From: Chitinophaga pinensis
GTDB taxonomy: Bacteria; Bacteroidota; Bacteroidia; CAMBQF01
Reading direction: 5' to 3'
DNA length: 42,129 nucleotides
NCBI GenBank assembly: GCA_945869825.1
Contig: CAMBQF010000006.1
Location: forward strand, 1 to 42,129
Under the pieces are notes generated by a model. The model was not told the origin of the DNA. It saw only the letters and a list, made by a program, of their open reading frames with translations, and did not search any database. Shown piece by piece: positions 17,282-26,075 of this stretch (position 1 is the first letter of the stretch; the number at the start of each line of letters is the position of its first letter). The translations under genes were made by a program, and so were the position numbers.

Positions 17282-18550
17282 ATGAAAGTATTCAAATTTG
17301 GAGGAGCATCTGTTAAAGATGCCAATGCCGTTAAAAATGTTGCTGAGATAATTAAATGCTACCCTGGCGATAAGCTGGTAGTAGTTATATCAGCTATGGG
17401 TAAAACCACTAATGCACTGGAAGAAGTTGCCAAAGCCTTTTTTTATAAAAATGGCGATGCTAAAGAAAAGCTACAAGTGGTAATAGATTACCACAATACC
17501 ATTTTAACCGGACTTTTTGAAGATAAAAAACACCCGGTGTTTGAAGATACAAACGGGCTGATAAGCGCATTAGACTGGGCATTGGAAGATGAGCCCATAA
17601 AAGATTATGATTTTGAATACGACCAGATAGTATCCGTTGGCGAATTACTATCTACCAAAATAGTAAGCCACTACTTAAATAGTGTTGGCATAGCCTGCAA
17701 ATGGGTTGATGCCCGCGATATAATACAAACCGATAACACCTACCGCGATGCACGTGTTGACTGGCCTTTGACAGAAGCTGCTACTAACGAAACGGCAGGT
17801 GCTTTGCTTAACACGCATAGTGTATTGATAACACAGGGGTTTATTGGCTGTACATCAGAAAACTACACAACCACTTTAGGGCGCGAGGGGTCTGACTATA
17901 CCGCAGCAATTTTAGCCTATTGCCTTAATGCTGAAAGTGTAACCATTTGGAAAGATGTGCCGGGTGTATTAAATGCAGACCCTAAGTACTTTCCTGATGC
18001 CCAAAAATTTGATAAACTATCGTATTACGATAGTATAGAGTTAACTTATTACGGAGCAACAGTTATCCACCCTAAAACTATAAAGCCATTAGAGAATAAA
18101 AAGATACCGCTATATGTAAAATCATTTATTAATGCGGATAAAGAGGGCACAACCATTAGCGATGCGCCTATGCAACCCCATCTTTCATCGTACATATTTA
18201 AAGTAAACCAGGTGCTGGTTTCTATTTTACCCAAAGACTTCTCTTTTATAGCCGAAGAAAGCCTGAGTGAGATATTCAGTATATTTACTACCTTTAACAT
18301 AAAGATAAACCTGATGCAAAACTCAGCCATTAGTTTTTCTGTGTGTATAGATGATACAGCGCGTTTAGATGAATTGATGGGCGAATTGAAAAAAAGCTAT
18401 AAAGTGCTACATAACAAAGGGCTTGAGCTTATAACAATTCGTAACTACACCAAAGAGGGTTTTGATAAGGTATTAACAGGTAAAAAAATATTGCTGGAGC
18501 AGCGCACCCGAAATACCGCACAATTGGTTGTTCTGCCTGAAAATGAGTAA
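17282..18550 (+). CDS. Aspartate kinase (monofunctional)
   Basis: 422 residues from the ATG at 17282, where the protein begins MKVFKFGGASV, the canonical amino-acid-kinase start. It phosphorylates aspartate at the head of the Lys/Thr/Met/diaminopimelate pathway. The GREGSDYTAA motif at about 202-211 is the conserved kinase segment, and YYGATVIHPKT at about 258-268 is also typical. Residues ~300-422 are ACT-like regulatory domains. No homoserine dehydrogenase domain is fused. A GTG at 17210 would add 24 residues that do not resemble the family, so I reject it. The next gene begins 2 bp after the stop. Confidence 0.95.
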   Translation: MKVFKFGGASVKDANAVKNVAEIIKCYPGDKLVVVISAMGKTTNALEEVAKAFFYKNGDAKEKLQVVIDYHNTILTGLFEDKKHPVFEDTNGLISALDWALEDEPIKDYDFEYDQIVSVGELLSTKIVSHYLNSVGIACKWVDARDIIQTDNTYRDARVDWPLTEAATNETAGALLNTHSVLITQGFIGCTSENYTTTLGREGSDYTAAILAYCLNAESVTIWKDVPGVLNADPKYFPDAQKFDKLSYYDSIELTYYGATVIHPKTIKPLENKKIPLYVKSFINADKEGTTISDAPMQPHLSSYIFKVNQVLVSILPKDFSFIAEESLSEIFSIFTTFNIKINLMQNSAISFSVCIDDTARLDELMGELKKSYKVLHNKGLELITIRNYTKEGFDKVLTGKKILLEQRTRNTAQLVVLPENE

Positions 18551-18552
18551 CA

Positions 18553-18864
18553 ATGAGTGACCTGCCAAGCTATAATAACCCTAAAGAAGTGCCGGGAAAA
18601 TTTACTGTTGTAGATAACGGTGCTAAAGATGAAAAAGGACGCAGCCGGATAAAAATACGTGTTAAAGAACGTATTAAAACCCGCACGCGTACGCGGAAAA
18701 AGAACACAAAAAGCTTAAAAAGGCGCTCGCTTAAAATACTACAGGTAGTTTTATTAATTTTAGCAATTGGGGCATTGTTTTTTGCCGGTTACCAGATTTT
18801 GGTTTCGGATATGAACAGGCCAATTATATACAAGAAAAAAGCAGCCCCCACAGTTAATCCATAA
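18553..18864 (+). CDS. Small basic single-span membrane protein
   Basis: 103 residues, not recognised. Residues 1-60 are hydrophilic and become extremely basic at about 31-60 (alternating Arg/Thr and Lys/Arg). A single transmembrane helix follows at about 61-83. A short tail ends in KKKAAPTVNP. By the positive-inside rule the basic part is cytoplasmic. It follows aspartate kinase by 2 bp and precedes the second Gly-rich gene by 17 bp, so it may be cotranscribed with both. Confidence 0.7.
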   Translation: MSDLPSYNNPKEVPGKFTVVDNGAKDEKGRSRIKIRVKERIKTRTRTRKKNTKSLKRRSLKILQVVLLILAIGALFFAGYQILVSDMNRPIIYKKKAAPTVNP

Positions 18865-18881
18865 GTAAAAAAGATAGCTAT

Positions 18882-21800
18882 ATGCCATTTCGTATTTTTA
18901 TTACCCTGTCGTTTTTGTTTTTAGCCGGCATACTTAGCGCACAAGAGTGTAATATTATTTATGTAACACCAAATGGCGCAGGCACTGGCGTAGCAGGCAC
19001 AAAGGCAACACCTGCAAGTCTTACTTACGCATTAACACTGGCTAATGCACCAACCAATAAAATATACATGGCGGCTGGTACCTATATCATATCGCAGCCG
19101 CTAAGTCTGGTAAGCAATACTACTATTGAAGGGGGCTTTAACAGTAACTGGGACAAAACCAACAACTCGGTAACAACCATACTGCGCGACAACCAAAACA
19201 TTCAACCCAACCCACTAAGGCTGATAGGGCTAATTGGCGCAAACATTAGTAACTTTCGACTACAGGATTTAACAGTGCGCGTGCTTACAACTTTTGAAAA
19301 TTCAGTATCTACATACACAGTATACCTAAATGGCTGCTCTAACTACCAGTTGGTTCGTTGCAAGCTTATAGGCGGCAATGCCGGCAACGGAACCAACGGA
19401 ACCAACGGCGTTAATGGCATAGGAGGTACTGGTGGCGCAGCAGGCTTAAATGGCGATGAAGATGGTACATGCTGCACCAATGGCGGCGCCGGAGGCTCAG
19501 GAAGCTTTCCAGGAAGCAATGCCGGAGGAACAGGTGGTAATGGCGGACAGCGAGGAACCTATGTTTTCCCTACCGGTGGACAGGCTTATAATGGCACCCC
19601 CGGCACCCCCGGACTGGGCCTTAATGGCGGCGGTAACGGTTTTGGCGGCATAGGTATTTTTACTGTTATCCTCTCGCTTAACTGCGACCGTACAGTATCA
19701 TCAGACGGAACAGCAGGCATTGGCGGTATAGACGGGTTACCTGGTACAGTAGGAGCCAACGGTATATCATCATTTAGCGGCGGATTTTTTGTTCCCGGCG
19801 ATGGATTGCCCGGCAACACGGGCCTTAATGGCGGTGGTGGCGGCGGTGCCGGTGGCGGAGGGTCGCAAGGCGGGCTTGCCCACGATATTTTATTTGGCTT
19901 ACCCCCTAACACCAACGGATCTGGAGCCGGCGGCGGTGGCGGTGGCGAAGGAGGCCAGGGAGGCACAGGTGCATCTGGCGGAACAGGTGGCGGTGGTGCA
20001 TTTTGCCTGTATTTATTTAACAATGGAGCTAACGGAATTGTAAAAGATTGCCAGTATACTGTAGGTTTCCCTGGCTTTGGCGGCCAAGGCGGGCAGGGGG
20101 GCATTGGTGGCACAGGTGGTATAGGTGGTGCTGGTGGCGGCCAGTTTAACTGCGATGTGGGTGCTGGTGGCCAAGGCGGTGCCGGAGGAAAAGGAGGTAA
20201 TGGTGGCGCTGGTGGAACCGGAGCTGACGGGGTAAGCTTTGCCGTTTATGAAGATGGCGGCACTCCATTACAACAGTTTAACATAAATGGGTTGCAACAG
20301 CCTATTGTGCAGGTAAACTACTCTGGCTGCACAGGTGTTCCGGTCGAATTTTTTACCACTGCCACAGGCAGTGTAACCTGGTATTTTGGTGCAGGCGCAA
20401 GCCCTGCAACAGGTAATGGCACAACTGGTATTTGCCAGTTTAACACCACAGGGCGCAAAACATTTACAATGGTAAATAATGGGGTAGCTTATACATTTAC
20501 CGACTATATTGATATCTTCAATAACCAGGCTAACCCCGTACCTTCTATTACTGTTGCTGATGATAGCCTTTGCGAGGGCGAAACAACAACACTGGCCAGC
20601 AGTATAGCATCAGACTCTTACAACTGGTTTGTAACAGGGCCAAACGGATATTTTGATATTGTAACGGGAGCTACTAACCAAACATTACCAGGCTATGTTT
20701 TTCCCACTCCGGGAAACTACCGTTTTGTGTTGCAAACAATTAGCAACTGCTGCGGCCCATCGTTTGCTGATACGGCTTTTGTAAATGTGGAAGACATATT
20801 GCCGCCAGCAATTAGCATAGCATCGAGCATTGATACTATATGCCAAAACGAAATTGTAGTATTTACTGCCGAATCTGATAGCGTAGGCACTAACCCAAGC
20901 TACCAATGGTTTGTAAACAGCACCCCTGTTGGTGCAGATGCACCGGCATACTCTAGTTCTAATATTGCCAATGGCGATGTTGTTACCTGCCAGGTAACAT
21001 CCAGCCTGGGCTGCGGTACGGGCTTACAGGCAACGTCAAACAACGTATCAGTATACGTTATAGCACCACCACAGCTTACATGTAATGCAGACTCATTTAT
21101 AACCGGGCAACCAACGTATTTTGATACAGAAGTTACAGCGGGCGGCCTCGCGCCTTTTGACTATATATGGGACTTTGGCGATAACGCCAGCGGCCAGGGG
21201 CCTAGCTTATCGCATATATATGCCGAGCAAGGGCCTTACAGCATAACTGTAACGGTTACTGATGCTAACGGATGCACCAATACCTGTACGTTTGTTATAT
21301 CAGTATCGAGCATACTTGCAGCTAATTATGATTTATCGGCCACAGGTGGTTGTCCGCCATTAACGGTAGACTTTACCAATAACAGCACCAACGCTGTTAC
21401 CTATTTGTGGGATTTTGGCGATGGCTCTACCTCTCCGCAGGAAAACCCAACCCATACCTACAACTCGCCGGGAACATACGATGTAACACTATATGCCTTT
21501 GGCGTAAGTGGCAACGTTAGCACCAGCACGCCTAACCAAATTGCTATATACCCAACACCAACGGCAAATTTTTTGGCGTTCCCTATTAATACAGAAAACG
21601 GTAGCGACTCTATCCAGTTTACCGATAACTCTTTTGATGCAACCACCTGGCTGTGGGATTTTGGCGACCCTGCATCGGGAACTAACAACACCTCTACCCT
21701 ACCCGCCCCAATACACTGGTACGCAGGTAATGGCACTTACAACGTTACGCTGATTGTAAGCAACACCTTTGGATGTACCGACACAGTTAGCAAAAACAAC

Positions 21801-22106
21801 CTGTTTGGTGTAAGTGTGGGCCTTAACGAGCAAAATCAGCCGGTAAGCGGCTTACAAGTATACCCTAACCCTACCACAGGCAACCTAAACATTAGTTTTA
21901 CGCTAAACGAAAAAGGACCTTTAAAAATTGATTTGTATAGCATTGATGGCCGCTTAACTGCTCCATTGTTTAATGCTATGCAAAGCAACGCCGGTGAGTA
22001 TAAGCTTAATTATGCCCTGCCTGCCGACCTGCAAACAGGCCTGTATTTGCTACGTATAGTGCAAAATGGCAAGCTGGGTATTGCAAAAGTAAGCGTAGTT
22101 AGGTAA
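18882..22106 (+). CDS. Gly-rich beta-helix / PKD surface protein with a T9SS type A sorting domain
   Basis: 1074 residues and a paralogue of the 12457 protein. The signal peptide is about 1-20 (LAGILSAQ). Residues 21-163 are the beta-helix-like lead-in (CNIIYVTPNGAGTGV, IEGGF, GCSNYQLVRC). Residues 163-450 are the Gly-rich block, with breaks GTYVFPTGG, SFSGGFFV and GGGGAFCLY in the same order as the paralogue. Ig-like segments with Cys pairs follow. Three PKD domains with WDFGD lie at about 750-805, 820-880 and 905-970. Residues ~990-1074 are a type A sorting domain beginning VYPNPTTGN and ending in GIAKVSVVR. So the shared N-terminal half is joined to a different class of secretion tail from its paralogue. 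Likely a surface-anchored structural or adhesive protein. Confidence 0.92.
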   Translation: MPFRIFITLSFLFLAGILSAQECNIIYVTPNGAGTGVAGTKATPASLTYALTLANAPTNKIYMAAGTYIISQPLSLVSNTTIEGGFNSNWDKTNNSVTTILRDNQNIQPNPLRLIGLIGANISNFRLQDLTVRVLTTFENSVSTYTVYLNGCSNYQLVRCKLIGGNAGNGTNGTNGVNGIGGTGGAAGLNGDEDGTCCTNGGAGGSGSFPGSNAGGTGGNGGQRGTYVFPTGGQAYNGTPGTPGLGLNGGGNGFGGIGIFTVILSLNCDRTVSSDGTAGIGGIDGLPGTVGANGISSFSGGFFVPGDGLPGNTGLNGGGGGGAGGGGSQGGLAHDILFGLPPNTNGSGAGGGGGGEGGQGGTGASGGTGGGGAFCLYLFNNGANGIVKDCQYTVGFPGFGGQGGQGGIGGTGGIGGAGGGQFNCDVGAGGQGGAGGKGGNGGAGGTGADGVSFAVYEDGGTPLQQFNINGLQQPIVQVNYSGCTGVPVEFFTTATGSVTWYFGAGASPATGNGTTGICQFNTTGRKTFTMVNNGVAYTFTDYIDIFNNQANPVPSITVADDSLCEGETTTLASSIASDSYNWFVTGPNGYFDIVTGATNQTLPGYVFPTPGNYRFVLQTISNCCGPSFADTAFVNVEDILPPAISIASSIDTICQNEIVVFTAESDSVGTNPSYQWFVNSTPVGADAPAYSSSNIANGDVVTCQVTSSLGCGTGLQATSNNVSVYVIAPPQLTCNADSFITGQPTYFDTEVTAGGLAPFDYIWDFGDNASGQGPSLSHIYAEQGPYSITVTVTDANGCTNTCTFVISVSSILAANYDLSATGGCPPLTVDFTNNSTNAVTYLWDFGDGSTSPQENPTHTYNSPGTYDVTLYAFGVSGNVSTSTPNQIAIYPTPTANFLAFPINTENGSDSIQFTDNSFDATTWLWDFGDPASGTNNTSTLPAPIHWYAGNGTYNVTLIVSNTFGCTDTVSKNNLFGVSVGLNEQNQPVSGLQVYPNPTTGNLNISFTLNEKGPLKIDLYSIDGRLTAPLFNAMQSNAGEYKLNYALPADLQTGLYLLRIVQNGKLGIAKVSVVR
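19372..20230 (+). repeat. Gly-rich (GGX) block, copy in the 1074-aa protein
   Basis: About 286 residues of GGX/GTNG repeats, matching the block at 12966-13810 in length and in the order of its breaks. The conserved stretch G-S-G-A-G6-E-G-G-Q-G-G is identical in both copies. Confidence 0.9.
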
Positions 22107-22138
22107 ACATAATTGTAAGGGTAGCAGTTTCTATTTCA

Positions 22139-22146
22139 TACCTTTG
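22139..22146 (+). promoter_or_regulatory. -7 box of tatC, with TTG at -33
   Basis: TACCTTTG matches TAnnTTTG. A TTG at 22113-22115 gives a 23-bp spacer, within the range described for this phylum. The box ends 9 bp before the ATG at 22156 and overlaps a TTG at 22144 that could be misread as a start. Confidence 0.55.
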
Positions 22147-22155
22147 GCGGGCTAT

Positions 22156-22995
22156 ATGGCACAAGAAGACGAAGAAAACACAAGTGGACAAGGGGCAGAA
22201 ATGTCGTTTCTGCAGCATTTAGAAGTATTGCGCTGGCATTTAATACGTGCTGCTGCTGCTGTTGTTATATTTGCTGTTACAGCATTTATATACATGGGCG
22301 ATATTTTTAAGTATATATTGCTTGCGCCCAAAAGCTCTGACTTTATTACGTTCAGGCTGATGTGTAAACTGTCGCAAAAATACATGGGCAATGACAACCT
22401 GTGTATGGCCAGTACCGACATCAACCTTATAAATACCGATATATCGGGCCAGTTTTCTTCGCACCTCTACACATCATTAGTAGTAGGTATTGTTATTGCT
22501 TTCCCTTACATTTTGTTTGAGTTATGGCGCTTTATACGCCCGGCATTGAAGGAGAATGAGGCAAAGTCGGCACGCGGCATAATATTCTGGTGCTCTATGC
22601 TGTTTTTCAGCGGGATATTATTCGGTTATTTTATTGTATCGCCACTGGCAGTTAATTTTTTAGGCAATTACCAGATTACCGACGAGATTAAAAACATGAT
22701 TGATTTTAACTCGTACATATCTATTGTAACGGTAACCACCCTGCTAACCGGCTTGGTTTTTGAGTTGCCAATTATATCATACGTTTTATCTAAACTTGGG
22801 ATACTTACTCCGGGTTTTATGCGCACCTACCGTCGCCATGCCGTAGTGGTTATACTTATAGCAGCAGCGGTTATTACACCGTCGCCCGATGTGGTATCGC
22901 AGATGCTGGTAGCCGTTCCGCTATATGTGTTGTACGAAATCAGTATTATTGTATCGGCCAGGATAGAAAAACAACGCGCTAAACAAGCAATTTAA
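22156..22995 (+). CDS. tatC: Sec-independent (Tat) translocase subunit TatC
   Basis: 279 residues from the ATG at 22156. TatC is the polytopic receptor that binds twin-arginine signal peptides of folded proteins. The conserved N-terminal FLQHLEVLRWHLIRA (family HLxELRxRL) lies at about 18-32, and FELWRFIRPALKENE is the conserved segment after the second helix. Six hydrophobic helices are visible, and a periplasmic loop of about 60 residues contains two Cys. A TTG at 22144 would add only four residues and sits in the promoter box, so ATG is preferred. The DedA gene starts 1 bp after the stop. tatA is not in the window. Confidence 0.95.
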   Translation: MAQEDEENTSGQGAEMSFLQHLEVLRWHLIRAAAAVVIFAVTAFIYMGDIFKYILLAPKSSDFITFRLMCKLSQKYMGNDNLCMASTDINLINTDISGQFSSHLYTSLVVGIVIAFPYILFELWRFIRPALKENEAKSARGIIFWCSMLFFSGILFGYFIVSPLAVNFLGNYQITDEIKNMIDFNSYISIVTVTTLLTGLVFELPIISYVLSKLGILTPGFMRTYRRHAVVVILIAAAVITPSPDVVSQMLVAVPLYVLYEISIIVSARIEKQRAKQAI

Positions 22996-22996
22996 T

Positions 22997-23635
22997 ATGC
23001 AGGAAGTTTGGGACTTTATACAAACCCTATTAAGCCCCAAATCAATAATTGAATATGGAGGGCTGGTGCTACTATGCATTGTTGTGTTTGTTGAGAACGG
23101 CGTGTTTTTTGGGTTTTTCCTGCCTGGCGATTCGCTAATACTTACCGGAGGAGTTTTAACTGCCACAGGCATAATAGACCAACCCATAGTTGTAGTAGAA
23201 GTGTGCTTAATAGCATCGGCTATACTGGGCTATTTGGCGGGATACTGGTTTGGCTTTAGCACCGGCCCTGCATTGTACAAGCGCAAAGACAGTTTATTCT
23301 TCAGGAAAAGCTATATAAAATCGGCCGAAGAGCACTACAAAAAATACGGCGGCAGCACCTTAATAATAGGCCGCTTTTTGCCTGTTATCCGTACGTTTGC
23401 CCCTATACTGGCGGGTATAATAAAAATGAAACCCGCCACATTTATGTTTTATAACATTACTGGCTCTTTGCTTTGGATAGGTTCTTTTTGCACCATAGGC
23501 TACATTTTTGGCGACATACTTTCTGACTATATGGGTTATATAGTTGCCGGGCTTGTATTTGTTACCTCCATACCCATTGTGCGCACGCTGATGAAGAACA
23601 GGGCATCGCAAAAGGCAGAGCAAGGCAAGAAATAA
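22997..23635 (+). CDS. DedA family membrane protein
   Basis: 212 residues. The family signatures are present: VENGVFFGFFLPGDSLIL at about 31-48 (E-x8-PGDSLL), and GRFLPVIRTFAPILAG (GRFxPxxRxxxPxxAG). About four to five hydrophobic segments plus the re-entrant loops are visible, with a basic C-terminus. DedA/SNARE-associated proteins in bacteria recycle lipid carriers such as undecaprenyl phosphate or phosphatidylethanolamine across the inner membrane; which one here cannot be told. It is cotranscribed with tatC (1-bp gap). It ends at a terminator that overlaps the stop codon. Confidence 0.93.
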   Translation: MQEVWDFIQTLLSPKSIIEYGGLVLLCIVVFVENGVFFGFFLPGDSLILTGGVLTATGIIDQPIVVVEVCLIASAILGYLAGYWFGFSTGPALYKRKDSLFFRKSYIKSAEEHYKKYGGSTLIIGRFLPVIRTFAPILAGIIKMKPATFMFYNITGSLLWIGSFCTIGYIFGDILSDYMGYIVAGLVFVTSIPIVRTLMKNRASQKAEQGKK

Positions 23636-23660
23636 AAAAGGCCCCTTACGGAGCCTTTTT
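23635..23660. terminator. Bidirectional terminator between dedA-like and dehydrogenase genes
   Basis: AAAAAGGC pairs with GCCTTTTT around an interrupted inner stem (CC...GG). The T-run is on the plus strand, with a matching A-run giving one on the minus strand. The flanking genes converge here. Confidence 0.75.
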
Positions 23661-23681
23661 ATAATAATAAGAAACAACGTC

Positions 23682-25595
23682 TTAATTCTTTATCCAACGG
23701 GCAGCATAGCTTTGTTTGCCATTGCTCAGCAGCACTGAATAAATGCCGGTTGGCAGGGCGTTTACATCAATCTCTATAAGATTTTTGCCGTTAACAGGTT
23801 GGCTCATTACCAATGCACCTGTGCTGTTAAATACCTGCGCTGTAGTAACCTTGCTATTTAGCTTATTAAGGTCGATAAACAAGCGGCTGTTTGCAGGGTT
23901 AGGGTACATATTAATTTTTGATGCGGCAAACTCGCTTACCGAACCTCCAATATCAATAGTAAATGATTCTGTTGTTTGGCAGGTGTTTGTAACACCTCCA
24001 TTGCTAACAACAACGCTGTAAGTGCCAGCTGGCAGGTTGTTAATGCTATCGTTAGACGATAAAGACTGGTTATTTGCATCAAGCCAAACAATAGATGTTA
24101 CATTGGCATAATTACTTAACCATGCGCTACCGTTTGGCCCACCGTTGGCATTAACAGTATTTAGCGTGTAGGTTGGTTGTGGGTATACGGTAAGGTAGCC
24201 GGCAGCCTGGGCCGATGCAGTAATACAACCGTTGCTGGTAACCAATGATAAATCGTACGGGCCGGTTTCAGTTGGGGTAATATAGGCTGTAGCCGTATTT
24301 GATGTAACGGTTTCTGTGCTATTAGGACCTGAAAGGGTAAACTCGTAGGTAAGGTTAGAAGGGTCTTCATTTGCCATAACCATAAAAGAGTCGCCAAGGC
24401 AAACCTCATTAGGCACAATACCAATAATAATATTAGCTGATGGGTTGCCCGGAGGATTAGATGGCCCGATTTTGTATAATCTGCCATTGGGTGCATAGCC
24501 GCCGTTAAGGGCATACAAGTAACCATCGGCACCCTGGTGAAGGGTTGTTAAGCCCAACAAATCAAAAGCCTGCACGCGCGATGTAACCACATCGTAAGCA
24601 GGGGCATTGCCCAAGGTAACATTATATATGTAGCCATTGTCATTATCGCTTACCAATAAATGGTTTTGAAACTCAGGCATTAAACAACTTGTATAATGCA
24701 CTATACCAGTAATAGCAGGCAGGGGAGTTCCCCAAGTTTCAATAGGCGCAGTAAAGTTAACATTAGTGCAGGGGTTGGTAGTGCTGCCATTTAAAAAATC
24801 GCCTTCGCAAGGGTTCCAACCGTAATTTTTTCTGCGGGTAACAATATTCATTTCGTCCCATGTATTTTGGCCGTTTTCGGTTGAATATAACGAATCGTTC
24901 AAAGAGCTAAAGCAGAAGTCGAACGCGTTGCGGTGCCCATAGCTCCAAATACGGTCGTCGTTGCCGGTGGCAGGGTTACCATCATCATAAAAAGGATTAT
25001 CAGTAGGTATAGAACCATCTTTATTTATACGCAAAAACTTGCCATAGGGGTTGGTAAGCAACTGTGCGTTAGCAGGTACAGCAAGCTCGCCAATAGTAAC
25101 ATACAACTTATCTGGCTCTGACGGGCGGAAACGCAAATTGCCACCCACGTGGTTTCCAGCTATAGAATAACCTGGGGTAAGACTCAATATTATTGTTGGG
25201 TTTGTGCCAACATTGTTAACCTCGGTAAACCTTACCACCCTTAGCTTTTGGGTAGTATTACCTGCCGATGTATTTGGGAAGCGGTGGTTATAGTATGCAT
25301 ATACATAGTGGTTGGTAGCAAAGTCAGGGTCTACCTCTATGCCCAAAAGGCCACGTTCAAAATCGTTAAAAGTACTATCGGTAAGGCTATAAAAATTGCC
25401 AATAGTAGAGCCATCAGCATTAAATATTCTAATAGTGCCGGCTTTTAGGGTAACCAATATGCGCCCATCGGGCGTAAAGGCAAAAGCTACGGGGTTTGAT
25501 AAACCAGAAATGTGGTTTGTAGTAGTGTACTGGGCCTTTAGATTGGCTGCAAAAGCAACTACAGAAAAGGCTGCAATAAGTAAAAACTTCTTCAT
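23682..25595 (-). CDS. T9SS-secreted glucose/sorbosone dehydrogenase-like protein
   Basis: 637 residues from the ATG at 25595, which opens a clean signal peptide (MKKFLLIAAF... ending LKAQ); a longer frame from 25658 adds 21 non-signal residues. Residues ~25-370 form a six-bladed propeller of the soluble PQQ glucose/sorbosone dehydrogenase family, with VAFAFTPDGRILV, the catalytic-His segment GNHVGGNLRF, and YGHRNAFDF. Ig-like segments with Cys pairs cover about 385-550. A type A T9SS domain beginning MYPNPANSR ends the protein. Such proteins oxidise sugars outside the cell with PQQ, though many homologues are uncharacterised and the PQQ ligands cannot be checked here. It faces the dedA-like gene across a terminator. 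Confidence 0.88.
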   Translation of the reverse strand: MKKFLLIAAFSVVAFAANLKAQYTTTNHISGLSNPVAFAFTPDGRILVTLKAGTIRIFNADGSTIGNFYSLTDSTFNDFERGLLGIEVDPDFATNHYVYAYYNHRFPNTSAGNTTQKLRVVRFTEVNNVGTNPTIILSLTPGYSIAGNHVGGNLRFRPSEPDKLYVTIGELAVPANAQLLTNPYGKFLRINKDGSIPTDNPFYDDGNPATGNDDRIWSYGHRNAFDFCFSSLNDSLYSTENGQNTWDEMNIVTRRKNYGWNPCEGDFLNGSTTNPCTNVNFTAPIETWGTPLPAITGIVHYTSCLMPEFQNHLLVSDNDNGYIYNVTLGNAPAYDVVTSRVQAFDLLGLTTLHQGADGYLYALNGGYAPNGRLYKIGPSNPPGNPSANIIIGIVPNEVCLGDSFMVMANEDPSNLTYEFTLSGPNSTETVTSNTATAYITPTETGPYDLSLVTSNGCITASAQAAGYLTVYPQPTYTLNTVNANGGPNGSAWLSNYANVTSIVWLDANNQSLSSNDSINNLPAGTYSVVVSNGGVTNTCQTTESFTIDIGGSVSEFAASKINMYPNPANSRLFIDLNKLNSKVTTAQVFNSTGALVMSQPVNGKNLIEIDVNALPTGIYSVLLSNGKQSYAARWIKN

Positions 25596-25626
25596 TTTAT
25601 GTGTATTTGTAATGTAAATATAGTAA

Positions 25627-26073
25627 CTAAAAGGTTGCGTGTGTACCCGAATAATCAATTTGCATAGCCCCTACCTGCTTTAGCTGGGCTTTAACGTCTT
25701 TAACCATTTTCATGCGGGCATCTTTATGTATTTTTAGTGATACGATAAATTTATCCTGCCTGGCCTGTGTAAGCTTACTTTTTACAGCTGTAACAGCAGC
25801 ACCCACTTTATTCAGCTCAACAAAATCTTCGTTAACCTGCACCTGCATACCGTTGGCCCCATTACGCGACTGGCCAATGTAAACAAAGCAAACCCCTTCA
25901 CTATCGGTACGTTTTTCAACCGTTTGGGCAGTAGGCAGCTTTACATTTAGCTTAGCAGTATGGCGGCGTATGGTAGATGTCATCATAAAGAAAAAGAGGA
26001 GCATGAAAATAATATCGGGCAACGCGGCTGTCGATACGGTGGGCATTTCACGGGCTCTTTTCTTTCTAAACAC
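25627..26073 (-). CDS. ExbD/TolR-family proton-channel subunit (second copy in operon)
   Basis: 148 residues. A single transmembrane helix follows a basic N-terminus, with the conserved proton-carrying Asp at about 20 (LPDIIFMLLFFFMMTST). The remainder is periplasmic. The chosen start is GTG at 26073, 2 bp after the stop of the upstream exbD; the next Met is inside the N-terminus (residue 10). ExbD works with ExbB to use the proton gradient to drive TonB-type outer-membrane transport or related motors. It is the last gene of the exb operon. Confidence 0.9.
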   Translation of the reverse strand: MFRKKRAREMPTVSTAALPDIIFMLLFFFMMTSTIRRHTAKLNVKLPTAQTVEKRTDSEGVCFVYIGQSRNGANGMQVQVNEDFVELNKVGAAVTAVKSKLTQARQDKFIVSLKIHKDARMKMVKDVKAQLKQVGAMQIDYSGTHATF

Positions 26074-26075
26074 AG

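Noticed and set aside
19586-20113. A Pro-rich 175-residue frame opposite the second Gly-rich block
   Set aside because: GGN codons read on the other strand give Pro; the plus-strand frame is the real gene, with signal peptide and sorting domain.
22144-22155. Upstream TTG start for TatC
   Set aside because: It overlaps the TAnnTTTG promoter box, and the ATG at 22156 gives the normal N-terminus.
25596-25658. N-terminal extension of the dehydrogenase-like protein
   Set aside because: The ATG at 25595 begins a clean signal peptide; the 21 residues before it would bury it.
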